DNA from: Chryseobacterium oncorhynchi
GTDB lineage: Bacteria; Bacteroidota; Bacteroidia; Flavobacteriales; Weeksellaceae
Reading direction: 5' to 3'
DNA: 64,000 nucleotides
NCBI RefSeq assembly: GCF_002899895.1
Contig: NZ_PPEI02000002.1
Span: 806,001-870,000 of the forward strand
Under the pieces are notes generated by a model. That model was given only the letters and a program-made list of their open reading frames with translations. It had not been told where the DNA came from and made no database searches. Positions 38,931-47,268 of the stretch are shown piece by piece (the first letter of the stretch is position 1; each line of letters opens with the position of its first letter). Both the position numbers and the translations under genes were made by a program.

Positions 38931-39398
38931 ATGTCTGATACAATTATATTATCTGAAGGAACTGAATTTGATCACGTTATACGAGAAGTTTCAAAATATA
39001 TCAACCTTTATGTAATGGCCTTTGAAAAGGAAGAACGAACTTTCACACGCATTGATAAACGTGAAAATATGTATGGTGGAAACGGAACTGTACATATGAT
39101 ACAAATGTTTGATCAGGAAGAACTAGCCAATAATCGTTTGGCCGCTTATATGGTTTTACTGAATAAAGGTGACGAATCTGGCTTTCATACTCACAATGCA
39201 AGGAATGAAGAAGAATTGTATGTTGTAGTACATGGAACCGGAGAATATCGCGAGAGAACCGGAACAGAAGGACCAGTACGCAAAAAAGAGCTTCAAAAAG
39301 GTGATATTACGGCTATCAGCTCTATTGGTTATCATTCTATTGAAAATACAGGAGATGAACCTCTAATCATGTTTGTCATTACCACCAATAATCCATAA
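38931..39398 (+). CDS. cupin-domain protein
   Basis: 155 residues from MSDTIILSEG. A single cupin: ADLSGFHTH-like GDESGFHTHNARNEEELYVVVHGTGEYRERTG (first motif with histidines and glutamates for a metal) and TAISSIGYHSIENTGDEPLIMFVITT (second motif). The longer frame would start at a TTG (38886) that overlaps the BtuF-like stop; the ATG at 38931 is preferred. It may be a small isomerase, dioxygenase or sugar-binding protein; activity cannot be set. Confidence 0.75.
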   Translation: MSDTIILSEGTEFDHVIREVSKYINLYVMAFEKEERTFTRIDKRENMYGGNGTVHMIQMFDQEELANNRLAAYMVLLNKGDESGFHTHNARNEEELYVVVHGTGEYRERTGTEGPVRKKELQKGDITAISSIGYHSIENTGDEPLIMFVITTNNP

Positions 39399-39403
39399 GA
39401 CAT

Positions 39404-39431
39404 AAAAAACTCCAACTAAAAAAGCTGGAGT
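39404..39431 (-). terminator. terminator of the fRMsr gene
   Basis: ACTCCA ... TGGAGT stem with T run on the minus strand, after the gene ending at 39460. Confidence 0.65.
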
Positions 39432-39459
39432 CTGTTTATTTATTCTTATTGAATTTCAA

Positions 39460-39909
39460 TTATAAAATCTTGGAAACTTCATTACAAAGCCATTCCAAAA
39501 GCTCACGATCTTCATTGGTAAAAGGATCTACCGTATGAGAATCAATATCAATCTGACCGATGTTTTTTCCATCTTTAAAGATTGGAACTACAATTTCAGC
39601 CTTTGTATCAATTGAACAGCTTAAGTAGTTGCTTTCTTCATGTACATCAGGTACTACAAATGTCTCATTGGAAACAGCAACCTGCCCGCAGATACCTTTT
39701 CCATAAGGAATAATGGTATGATCTGTAGGTGCTCCTACGTAAGGGCCTAGGATTAATTCATCCTTATCTCCATTTTTAAAATAGAAACCGGTCCAGTTGA
39801 AATAAGAAATTTCCTGATCCAATAAATGACAAACTTTTTCAAGTTTCTCTTCTGTATTGTGCTTAGGACTTTCAAGAATAGAGGAAAGTCTTTTCTTTAA
39901 TTCTGACAT
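39460..39909 (-). CDS. free methionine-(R)-sulfoxide reductase-like GAF protein
   Basis: 149 residues forming one GAF domain. NWTGFYFKNGDKDELILGPYVG, IPYGKGICGQVAVSNETFVVPDVHEESNYLSCSIDTKAEIVVPIFKDGKNIGQIDIDS match the fRMsr group, whose catalytic and resolving cysteines correspond to those in GICGQ and NYLSCS. The enzyme reduces free methionine-(R)-sulfoxide with thioredoxin in the cytoplasm. The gene is 14 bases downstream of the next upstream gene (475-aa protein) on the same strand. Confidence 0.85.
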   Translation of the reverse strand: MSELKKRLSSILESPKHNTEEKLEKVCHLLDQEISYFNWTGFYFKNGDKDELILGPYVGAPTDHTIIPYGKGICGQVAVSNETFVVPDVHEESNYLSCSIDTKAEIVVPIFKDGKNIGQIDIDSHTVDPFTNEDRELLEWLCNEVSKIL

Positions 39910-39923
39910 TGTTTTAATTTTTT

Positions 39924-41351
39924 TTAAGAGAATTGTTTTAAAGGAAGTTCGTCTTTATATCCGAACATTCCACGCTCTTTGATCATTTCGGCAACCCCAT
40001 CCGGAACCTGAGTTTCCCAACCTTTAACACAACATGCTATTTTTCTCAATATTTCTCGTGAGTAAATTTCCAAAAACTCAGGGTTATGATTGGTAATATC
40101 TACAATACGGTTGTTACGTTTGAAATATTTGTATAACTCCTTAAGGTTTTCTTCTACTTTAAGATTTGAAGAGTCTAATAACTGGTGTGTTTCCGGATCT
40201 TTATAAGGATATAGATACACCCTCATTCCGTTTCGGAAAAACTTACCAAATGCTTCAAGGATTCCTCCTGAAAGGTTTTTATAATATTTCTCGTCGAATA
40301 CCATCAATAGGTTATTTACCCCCATTGCTACCCCGATATCTCCACTTGTATAAGATGCAAAATAATCGATAAGTCTGTAATATTCTGAGAAGTTTGAAAT
40401 AATAACAGTATATCCTAGTTTTCCTAAAATATCTACTCTATCCAGGAAATCCCTTTCATCAATATCCCCATCTGCCCTAAGGTTGGAAATAGTAATTTCA
40501 ATAAGGACTTCTGTCTCTTCATGGGTACAGATGGCGTCTTTAAAGAACATATCCATCCCATTTCTAAGCATGTCAATATTTACCTTGGTAACGGGCCTGA
40601 AACTTCCTCTTACTGCAAAAATATTTTTTTTGTACAACACATCTGCAGGAAGCATGTTACTCCCTTGAGAGTTGAAGATCACCGCATCCGTCATTCCGTT
40701 TTTCACCAACTGAAGAGACATTAATCTATTGTCTACATATTCGAAAGCAGGACCACTGAAATCAATCATATCAATTTCAAGATTGTCTTTGGCTACATCA
40801 TCGTATAAAGATTCTACTAATGTTCTTGGATTGTCAAAGTAATTGAAAGCTCCGAAAATAAGGTTTACACCCAGATTCCCTAAGGTTTCCTGTTGTAAGG
40901 TAGCATCATTTTCTTTGAATTTTACGTGAATTACAATCTCATTGTAATCCTCATTTTCCTTTGTTTGAAAACGAATCCCTACCCAACCGTGACCTCTTAC
41001 TGTCTTATCAAAATTGATGGTAGTTACAGTGTTAGCATAGGAAAAGAACTTTCTATCAGGATTGTTATCCCTTGAAATTCTTTCCTCGATCAATGCTACT
41101 TCATAGCGAAGCATTTTACGAAGTCTGTTTTGGGTAACATACCTGTTTTTTACTTCCTTTCCGTAGATGGCGTCACTAAAATCCTTGTCGTAGGCAGACA
41201 TTGCCTTAGCAATCGTACCGGAAGCCCCCCCTGCTCTAAAAAAGTGACGAACAGTCTCCTGCCCTGCTCCAATTTCTGCGAAAGTACCATAAATAGTAGG
41301 ATCTAGATTAATTGTTAATGCTTTTTGTTTAGGAGTTAGTTTCTGATACAT
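39924..41351 (-). CDS. conserved soluble protein of unknown function (475 aa)
   Basis: 475 residues, without signal peptide or membrane segments. Starts MYQKLTPKQKALTINLDPTIYGTFAEIGAGQETVRHFFRAGGASGTIAKAMSAYDK and ends with CCVKGWETQVPDGVAEMIKERGMFGYKDELPLKQFS. The family is widespread and well kept in Bacteroidetes, and is sometimes misnamed in databases (for example as a TonB receptor or adenylyltransferase); neither fits what is seen. Mixed alpha/beta with acidic segments such as DGDIDERDFLDRVDILGKLGY. It probably forms an operon with the fRMsr gene 14 bases downstream. I cannot assign a function. Confidence 0.8.
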   Translation of the reverse strand: MYQKLTPKQKALTINLDPTIYGTFAEIGAGQETVRHFFRAGGASGTIAKAMSAYDKDFSDAIYGKEVKNRYVTQNRLRKMLRYEVALIEERISRDNNPDRKFFSYANTVTTINFDKTVRGHGWVGIRFQTKENEDYNEIVIHVKFKENDATLQQETLGNLGVNLIFGAFNYFDNPRTLVESLYDDVAKDNLEIDMIDFSGPAFEYVDNRLMSLQLVKNGMTDAVIFNSQGSNMLPADVLYKKNIFAVRGSFRPVTKVNIDMLRNGMDMFFKDAICTHEETEVLIEITISNLRADGDIDERDFLDRVDILGKLGYTVIISNFSEYYRLIDYFASYTSGDIGVAMGVNNLLMVFDEKYYKNLSGGILEAFGKFFRNGMRVYLYPYKDPETHQLLDSSNLKVEENLKELYKYFKRNNRIVDITNHNPEFLEIYSREILRKIACCVKGWETQVPDGVAEMIKERGMFGYKDELPLKQFS

Positions 41352-41405
41352 TAGGACATGAAATTTTTTGTAAATTTACCAAAATTAAACCAACCTCAAA
41401 ACAAA

Positions 41406-42173
41406 ATGAAGTTGAAATTTTTAGGAACTGGTACTTCGCAAGGTGTGCCCGTTATAGGCTGCACCTGTGAGGTGTGTATTTCCGAAAATCCAAAGGATAA
41501 GCGCTTGCGTTCTTCCGTGATGGTGACTACGGAGGAAAATAAAAAAATACTCATAGATTGCGGCCCCGATTTCCGGCAACAAATGCTTACTAATCATGAA
41601 CATAACGTAGACATTGCACTCATTACGCATGAGCATAATGATCATGTAATTGGTCTTGATGATATGCGTCCGCTTATTTTTAAAAGTGGGAAAGATGTAC
41701 CACTCTACTGTTATTCGAGGGTTGCCTATGAAATAAAAAATCGTTTTCCCTACGCTTTTGCAGATGTAAGATATCCTGGAGCACCAGCATTTGAACTTCA
41801 CGAAATTGAAAACAAGCCGTTTCATGTTTTGGATACAGAGATTACCCCTATTGAAGTGATTCATTATAAAATTTCTGTGTTTGGGTATAAGTTTAAAAAG
41901 CTTGCCTACATTACAGATGCCGGTTTTATTTCTGATACGGAAAAGGAAAAACTAAAGAATCTGGACGTCTTAATTTTAAACTGTATTAGAAAATTTGATC
42001 CACATCCTGCCCATTTTATCCTTCCTGATGTTATCAAGTTGTTTGAGGAGCTAAAACCTAAGAAATTATTTTTAACCCACATCAGTCATCATTTGGGATT
42101 GCATGATATTGAAGATAAGCAGCTTCCATCCGGAATGCACCTTGCCTACGATGGTTTGGAAATAATTTTTTAA
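41406..42173 (+). CDS. MBL-fold metal-dependent hydrolase (PhnP/RNase Z-like)
   Basis: 255 residues from MKLKFLGTGTSQGVPVIGC. Metal-site motif THEHNDHVIGLDD (HxHxDH), with LIDCGPDFRQQM, VIHYKISVFGYKF, AYITDAGFI and LTHISHHLGL supplying the further ligands. The CTCEVC pair near residue 20 also occurs in PhnP-type enzymes. It is a cytoplasmic phosphodiesterase; the natural substrate is not clear. The frame can be opened 16 codons earlier at 41358 but the ATG at 41406 aligns with the family N-terminus. Confidence 0.85.
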   Translation: MKLKFLGTGTSQGVPVIGCTCEVCISENPKDKRLRSSVMVTTEENKKILIDCGPDFRQQMLTNHEHNVDIALITHEHNDHVIGLDDMRPLIFKSGKDVPLYCYSRVAYEIKNRFPYAFADVRYPGAPAFELHEIENKPFHVLDTEITPIEVIHYKISVFGYKFKKLAYITDAGFISDTEKEKLKNLDVLILNCIRKFDPHPAHFILPDVIKLFEELKPKKLFLTHISHHLGLHDIEDKQLPSGMHLAYDGLEIIF

Positions 42174-42267
42174 AAAAAATTCTTCGAAAAGCTTTTGAAC
42201 ATTGAAAAAAGTTCCTATATTTGCACACCAATTTGAAACAAACAGTAACGTTTGGAGTAAACATCAA

Positions 42268-42347
42268 GCCCAGGTGGCGGAATTGGTAGACGCGCTGGTC
42301 TCAAACACCAGTTCTTAGGAGTACCGGTTCGATCCCGGTCCTGGGTA
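42268..42347 (+). tRNA. tRNA-Leu (anticodon CAA)
   Basis: 80 bases. Acceptor GCCCAGG/CCTGGGT, anticodon arm CTGGT-CTCAAAC-ACCAG (loop gives CAA), short variable arm, T arm CCGGT-TCGATC-CCGG type with GGTTCGATCC. CCA not encoded. Followed by a terminator. Confidence 0.95.
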
Positions 42348-42349
42348 CA

Positions 42350-42386
42350 AAAAACCTCTGAAATCATTTGATTTTCAGAGGTTTTT
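42350..42386 (+). terminator. terminator of tRNA-Leu
   Basis: AAAACCTCTGAAAATCA-type stem pairing with TGATTTTCAGAGGTTTT; T run follows. Confidence 0.8.
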
Positions 42387-42468
42387 GCTTTTTAGGATAA
42401 TCTTCTATTCTAAAATTTCAATTCTTTAGAGATTTAATTAAATCTGAACTGAAAAAGTTAATATTAAT

Positions 42469-42804
42469 TCATAAAAATATTTTTTTCCATTTTCCAATGG
42501 TATTACGGCTCATATTGAATTTTAATGCTAATTGTTTATTATTCAATTTATTTATTTTTTGGTAATCGAGAATTTCTAAAATGGCTGTTTTATCATATGA
42601 CCGATGTTTCTGATTCAAAATAAAATCTTCTTTTTCGCCAAATATTCTTTGGTTTAATTTAATAATATCCAGAGTAGACAATGTTTTCTTTTCCAGCATA
42701 GATTTGAATTCTATTTTTTTCTCAGGATACTTCCTATCAATCAAATCATTATAGATTCGTTTGTAATCAGGTTTCAATATTTTTTTCTGTATTTGTCTAT
42801 CCAT
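42469..42804 (-). CDS. small HTH protein (transposase-like partner)
   Basis: 111 residues. The C-terminal end ILEILDYQKINKLNNKQLALKFNMSRNTIGKWKKIFL is a helix-turn-helix. Its start overlaps the end of the preceding gene by 31 bases (42774-42804) in another frame. Such pairs recur in Chryseobacterium genomes and are often labelled transposase, though no DDE catalytic domain is present. The role is unknown; DNA binding is likely. Confidence 0.65.
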   Translation of the reverse strand: MDRQIQKKILKPDYKRIYNDLIDRKYPEKKIEFKSMLEKKTLSTLDIIKLNQRIFGEKEDFILNQKHRSYDKTAILEILDYQKINKLNNKQLALKFNMSRNTIGKWKKIFL

Positions 42805-43208
42805 TTATGTAAAGTGCTTTTGGGAATTCTATAGTCTTCTATTACCTGTTTTATAGTTTTATCTCCGGACTCTACAAGCTCTACGAGAAAATCTATAACT
42901 TCTTTTGTGTAAATATTTTTCTTGAATACGGGTAATGAATACTTTTTACCAGATATCTCTGTTTGCTTAAGGGAAGCCGGTGGAGAATATAATATAAGAT
43001 GCTGGGAATATAGTCTGAAAAAGTCGTATTCAAGAAGCTTAGACCATCTAAGAAGAATTTCTGAATCTAAAGAGGGTTGATCGTACATATTTTCAATTTC
43101 CACAGCATTTAAGCTGAAAAAATTACAAATTCTTAAAATATCTATATCCGCTTCATTGACCCTTATTTTAATCAGGTTCCCTATATGTATTTCTTTATAT
43201 AAACTCAT
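42774..43208 (-). CDS. transposase-like HTH protein
   Basis: 144 residues. EILLRWSKLLEYDFFRLYSQHLILYSPPAS is a strongly conserved flavobacterial segment, and the C-terminal part KEVIDFLVELVESGDKTIKQVIEDYRIPKSTLHKWIDKYRKK is a Tc1/IS3-type HTH. It has no catalytic triad, so it is not a full transposase. No terminal inverted repeats were noticed. It overlaps both neighbours (14 bases with the membrane protein, 31 with the small HTH). Confidence 0.65.
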   Translation of the reverse strand: MSLYKEIHIGNLIKIRVNEADIDILRICNFFSLNAVEIENMYDQPSLDSEILLRWSKLLEYDFFRLYSQHLILYSPPASLKQTEISGKKYSLPVFKKNIYTKEVIDFLVELVESGDKTIKQVIEDYRIPKSTLHKWIDKYRKKY

Positions 43209-43677
43209 TGTTCTGATTTATAATTTTTGTTAATTCACTTTCTAAACATAACTGCTGAGCATTATTTAATCTATAAAATTTGAATGATTGGTTATGGAAA
43301 CTAGATTTGTACATTTCTCCTCGTCTAAATGATATTTTAAGATTTGTTTTAAATAGTGTCCTCTTTATTTTGTATTTAACAAGTCTTTGTTTTGGAAATT
43401 CTGTAAGCATCTTTGAGTTATGGATGTGCTTTTTCATGAAAGGATGAGAAATAATAATACTAAGGACTTCACTCGTGCTATCAATTTCAATTTTATTAGT
43501 AAAAATCAAATTATTAATTAACCAGATTATGATCAATGTAAGAGAAATGATCATTAATAGTATTTCTGAAATATTATAAAAAACAATTAAAAAAAACAGA
43601 TATAGAAAAGTAACAATGAGCAGAAAACAATTTATTATTAAAAATGTTCGTGCATGGCTATAGTTATTAAATTTCAT
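43195..43677 (-). CDS. membrane protein, two transmembrane helices
   Basis: 160 residues; two adjacent helices (FLIINCFLLIVTFLYLFFLIVFY and ILLMIISLTLIIIWLINNLIF) and a basic cytoplasmic part (KYKIKRTLFKTNLKISFRR). No known motif. Overlaps the transposase-like gene by 14 bases. Unknown function. Confidence 0.55.
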   Translation of the reverse strand: MKFNNYSHARTFLIINCFLLIVTFLYLFFLIVFYNISEILLMIISLTLIIIWLINNLIFTNKIEIDSTSEVLSIIISHPFMKKHIHNSKMLTEFPKQRLVKYKIKRTLFKTNLKISFRRGEMYKSSFHNQSFKFYRLNNAQQLCLESELTKIINQNNEFI

Positions 43678-43794
43678 GAAAATTCTATAAGGTTTTTGGG
43701 AGGATATTAAAAATGTTGCCTTCTTTATTTACTATATATATTGAAGTTGTGTTTTTTTATTTTGAGGAAAATAAGAAGGCAATTAATTTTTATT

Positions 43795-43827
43795 TATCAC
43801 TGTTGTTTAATAGCAACAACAGTGATA
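43795..43827 (-). terminator. hairpin after the 177-aa surface protein
   Basis: TATCACTGTTGTT ... AACAACAGTGATA perfect 13-bp stem; weak T tail on the minus strand. Confidence 0.65.
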
Positions 43828-43843
43828 TTAATTGAATAATCGC

Positions 43844-44377
43844 TTAATTTGGTGCCCAGAAAGACCAAACAGAGCCATTAAAAAAAGCTAATCTTTTAGC
43901 ACCAATTTTATTAATATACACCATCATTCCAGGTGAGGGACTGGGGATATTATTAACATCGCTTACAATAGGTATAATCATTGCTTTTGTTACAGATTCC
44001 AATATTAATACTCCATCTGCAGAACTGGTATTAGATCCAATAATAACTTTTGCATTAGTATTTTCGATATCATTTGTTTGTTGAGTAAGAACCGTTCCCA
44101 TGTTACCGTCTTTTCCACTTAGATCCTGCCAAGCCCCGTTATAATATTTAATTCTTGCTTTTGAAGAGTTGGAAGCATCCAGCAGGAGTGTTCCAGGAGT
44201 AGCTGCACTAGGCAGACTTTTTACGTAAGGCAGGATAATACCTTTATTATTTGTGTTTGCAAATTCTAGCAAAACGGAAGTTTTATTAGCTGCCGTTCCT
44301 ATTGCATCACCAAAAATTACTTGAGCAAAAAACATTTTATATAGAAATATTGCACTTAGCGTTATAATTTTTTTCAT
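43844..44377 (-). CDS. exported protein with C-terminal GMMVY module
   Basis: 177 residues from MKKIITLSAIFLYKMFFAQ (signal peptide). The C-terminus PSPGMMVYINKIGAKRLAFFNGSVWSFW belongs to a short repeat module common in flavobacterial surface proteins. The upstream extension of the frame to 44452 overlaps the previous gene and is not used. It is 34 bases after the 780-aa protein, which ends in the same type of module, so they form an operon and probably serve together. Confidence 0.7.
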   Translation of the reverse strand: MKKIITLSAIFLYKMFFAQVIFGDAIGTAANKTSVLLEFANTNNKGIILPYVKSLPSAATPGTLLLDASNSSKARIKYYNGAWQDLSGKDGNMGTVLTQQTNDIENTNAKVIIGSNTSSADGVLILESVTKAMIIPIVSDVNNIPSPSPGMMVYINKIGAKRLAFFNGSVWSFWAPN

Positions 44378-44411
44378 GTCTAATGGTTTAAATTTAAAAG
44401 AGGAATAATAA

Positions 44412-46754
44412 TTACGGACAAGACGGGGTAGAAAAACATTTCCAGGTTCCATCGCTATATATTTTCAAGCATTTTGCTGTAGTATCATATACCATCATTC
44501 CCTCTTGTGGGGTTGTGATTGCAGATAACCCAGTGGTTGGAATCCTCGAAATCACAAAACCTTTGGTATTGGATTCTAAAACAGCATATGCTGATTTTCG
44601 GACCATTGGCCAATTTCCATTATCGGCGCCAGCCCTTTGTTGTAGGGTTATACCAAATTTTGTATCTATACCCGCATTTGTATTTGTAACCGGATTATAG
44701 CAAGAGCAATTCCCTACATTTACGACTAATTTTGATTCGCTTACACAGCCACTTGCATTAGTATGATTATAAATAATTTCCGCAGTTCCAGAGGCCCCAT
44801 AAACGGCTGAAGCAAGTCCTGTATTAGGGTTAATTGTAATTAAGCCGGGATTATCTGAGCTCCAAACTCCTCCTGCCAGAGAATTTGTAAACTGGTATTG
44901 TGTAGGGTTATTACTCATATTGCTGCATATAGTTGTCAACCCGCCTGTCATTTCAACGTTGGGTATGTCCGGAGGAGCCGGTGCAAAGGTGATATCATCA
45001 ATGGCAATATCATTCCCATCACCTCCAACTGAGTTATTCTTTAAAAATATCTCTCCGGTTGTAGAAGTTGCAGTAAACGTAAAGCTATATCTCTTCCAGA
45101 TAGTAGATGAGATATCTCCTGTATTAATAGAAGCCAATAAAGTTCCATTATTAGGATCTACTATTCCCATTGTAACATTTGGACGTATGGAGAATGACGG
45201 GCCTAGATCTGCAACCCAGAAGGCAAATTCATACTTTGTACCTACGGATAAACCTGTAACTGTTTGCCTAAAGAAGTCATCCGTTGCATATGAAGCATTG
45301 AAAAGCGCAAAATAGCCGTTAGGATCATTAGGAGTATGATTTAATAAAGGCGGCACCGGTCCACCAGCAAACCATCCGGCACTTGTTTTAGCTAAAGTAT
45401 AATAGCCATCAGCCACTTGTCCGTTAGCAAAATAATGATATGAAGTAAATCCTTGTGCCGCATTTCCATAGGTAGAAGCACCTTGCCCAAAAGTTAAAAT
45501 ATAGTTTGTAGCACAAACAGCAGGGGTTACTATGGGATTTTCTAAAACATTACTATAAACTATATTAACCACTTCATTGGCAGAAACATTTATTGTAGAG
45601 GTGGAACTCGCCAAATTTGCAGAACTGTTATTAGTAGGATCATATAATTTGATATCACTATTATTCCATCCCGACGGAACTATCTCAGAAAGGTTGTAAA
45701 CTCCTGCCGGAACTGGAATCATGATAGAATTACCATTTGTACTGGTTCTTACTCTTTCATCATCTAGCCAATCCCCTGTTGATGTTCTAGTATAAATAGT
45801 ATGCTGAATAAGGTTGGAGTTATTTTTATTAATAGACCAAACCTGATCACTAACCCCTGCCGTAAGACCATATAAATTTCTTGACTTTGGGTTTGTAGTC
45901 CATGATCCATTGGCATACCGAGAGATCGTTACACCATAATTTGCATACACATTATCATTATTACTAACGGCAATATCACGTGCATTGTCTGGGGCATTAC
46001 CTGAAGGTGCATTGGTAACGAGAACCGGAACTGCTGAAGAGGGATCCGCAGAGGATATTCTGTAAATATTCCCATCACCTTTGTTCTTTATAAAAACAAC
46101 ATCTCCTGTACCTGGATGTACATCTAATCGAAATGGAAGACTAGTCCCGTTATTCGTTACTTTAGAAAATACAATCCATGAGTCATTAGTTCCATCTCCT
46201 GTGTATTTGTAGATCATTCCATTATCACCCACTACGGCTATAATTCCTGTAGGCCCACCAGAAGCAACATCTACAATTCCTACATTAGAATGGGAAGCGG
46301 GTGACCAAATAACAATAGAACTTCCATTATTATACAATCCCACATTACCAGATGCATCGGAATATACAGCAGTATTCTGCCCTATTCCATCTACAGATTT
46401 TGCATTAGTAATTGAGGTTCCAAGCCAATTAGAGCTACCCACCGGCCTCGTATAAATTGTTCCGGCAACAGTATGTACTTCTTGTGCATTACTATTATTA
46501 TTGACAACAGTCCATAACTGTCCTTCTCCTGCATTATGACTATTTCCTATATCAAATGAGTTAAATCCCTCTGGTTTATCATTAAGGGTAAAATTGGCAA
46601 CAGAATTGCCTCCGGAATCAGTTAAATTAAAATTAAAATTGAGCGAAGCCACTTCACTTATAGCCTTTTTGTGAACATAAATATATCCGTTTTGGGCCTT
46701 TATGTTTTTACCAAAAAGACAGAAAATAATTAGTCCGTAAATGTGTTTTTTCAT
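44412..46754 (-). CDS. large surface-associated protein, beta-propeller and Ig-like regions
   Basis: 780 residues; signal peptide MKKHIYGLIIFCLFGKNIKAQ. About 30-330: repeated short blades with W, G and D (LWTVVNNNSNAQEVHTVAGTIYTRPVGSSNW; VWSINKNNSN), as in tectonin-type propellers. About 410-600: a jelly-roll-like segment (GYFALFNASYATDDFFRQTVTGLSVGTKYEFAFWVADLG ... NDIAIDDITFAP), as in carbohydrate-binding or DUF642 modules. About 600-690 Ig-like. C-terminus EGMMVYDTTAKCLKIYSDGTWKCF. Likely anchored at or released from the cell surface; ligand unknown. Confidence 0.65.
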   Translation of the reverse strand: MKKHIYGLIIFCLFGKNIKAQNGYIYVHKKAISEVASLNFNFNLTDSGGNSVANFTLNDKPEGFNSFDIGNSHNAGEGQLWTVVNNNSNAQEVHTVAGTIYTRPVGSSNWLGTSITNAKSVDGIGQNTAVYSDASGNVGLYNNGSSIVIWSPASHSNVGIVDVASGGPTGIIAVVGDNGMIYKYTGDGTNDSWIVFSKVTNNGTSLPFRLDVHPGTGDVVFIKNKGDGNIYRISSADPSSAVPVLVTNAPSGNAPDNARDIAVSNNDNVYANYGVTISRYANGSWTTNPKSRNLYGLTAGVSDQVWSINKNNSNLIQHTIYTRTSTGDWLDDERVRTSTNGNSIMIPVPAGVYNLSEIVPSGWNNSDIKLYDPTNNSSANLASSTSTINVSANEVVNIVYSNVLENPIVTPAVCATNYILTFGQGASTYGNAAQGFTSYHYFANGQVADGYYTLAKTSAGWFAGGPVPPLLNHTPNDPNGYFALFNASYATDDFFRQTVTGLSVGTKYEFAFWVADLGPSFSIRPNVTMGIVDPNNGTLLASINTGDISSTIWKRYSFTFTATSTTGEIFLKNNSVGGDGNDIAIDDITFAPAPPDIPNVEMTGGLTTICSNMSNNPTQYQFTNSLAGGVWSSDNPGLITINPNTGLASAVYGASGTAEIIYNHTNASGCVSESKLVVNVGNCSCYNPVTNTNAGIDTKFGITLQQRAGADNGNWPMVRKSAYAVLESNTKGFVISRIPTTGLSAITTPQEGMMVYDTTAKCLKIYSDGTWKCFSTPSCP

Positions 46755-47268
46755 TCCCTAAAGTTGTATTTTTTTGATTTCTATTGTATATTAATTAGTG
46801 TTTTTAAAGTGGTATTATTAAGGCGTGCGAAAAGTATGTTTAATCTTTTTTTTCATTGGAAACGTCCTTTTTTTTGAATAGATATTCGATCCTATTCCTA
46901 GTTGGGATATGGCGATGTTATACAATACAAAATTTGCGTTTCTTATAAAATTTCACGAGGCAAAACTAGTATTGATATTAGAGAATAAAAACAAAAACAC
47001 TATAAAGCAGCAGGAATTGAGATAGTTCAACCTCATCATAAAACACTAAAAATCAATAGCCTTAAATTGTATAATAGCTTTTTTAAAGTATCATTGAAAA
47101 TTTAGAATTTTGGAACAGCTAGAATCACGAGGATGCTCATAATTTAGCATCAACTTAAAATTTGTAATTGGAAAGAGATAAAAAATAACATGACAAAGCC
47201 ATCACTTAAACAGCAAAAACTGAAAATGATGGTATAGATATTTTGATTAAAAAAAATTTCTACTGAAC
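46755..47268. other. 514-bp intergenic stretch, nothing supported
   Basis: AT-rich. Short frames only (for instance a 15-codon frame from 47190); no hairpin or repeat of note. It may be the remains of a lost gene. Confidence 0.4.

Noticed and set aside
39924-41351. TonB-dependent receptor or adenylyltransferase
   Set aside because: No signal peptide, no barrel strands, no HxGH nucleotidyl-transfer motif; kept as unknown.
42469-43208. Complete insertion sequence
   Set aside because: The two HTH proteins lack a DDE domain and no terminal inverted repeats or target duplications were noticed.
47190-47237. 15-codon frame in the 514-bp spacer
   Set aside because: No supporting signals; likely chance.
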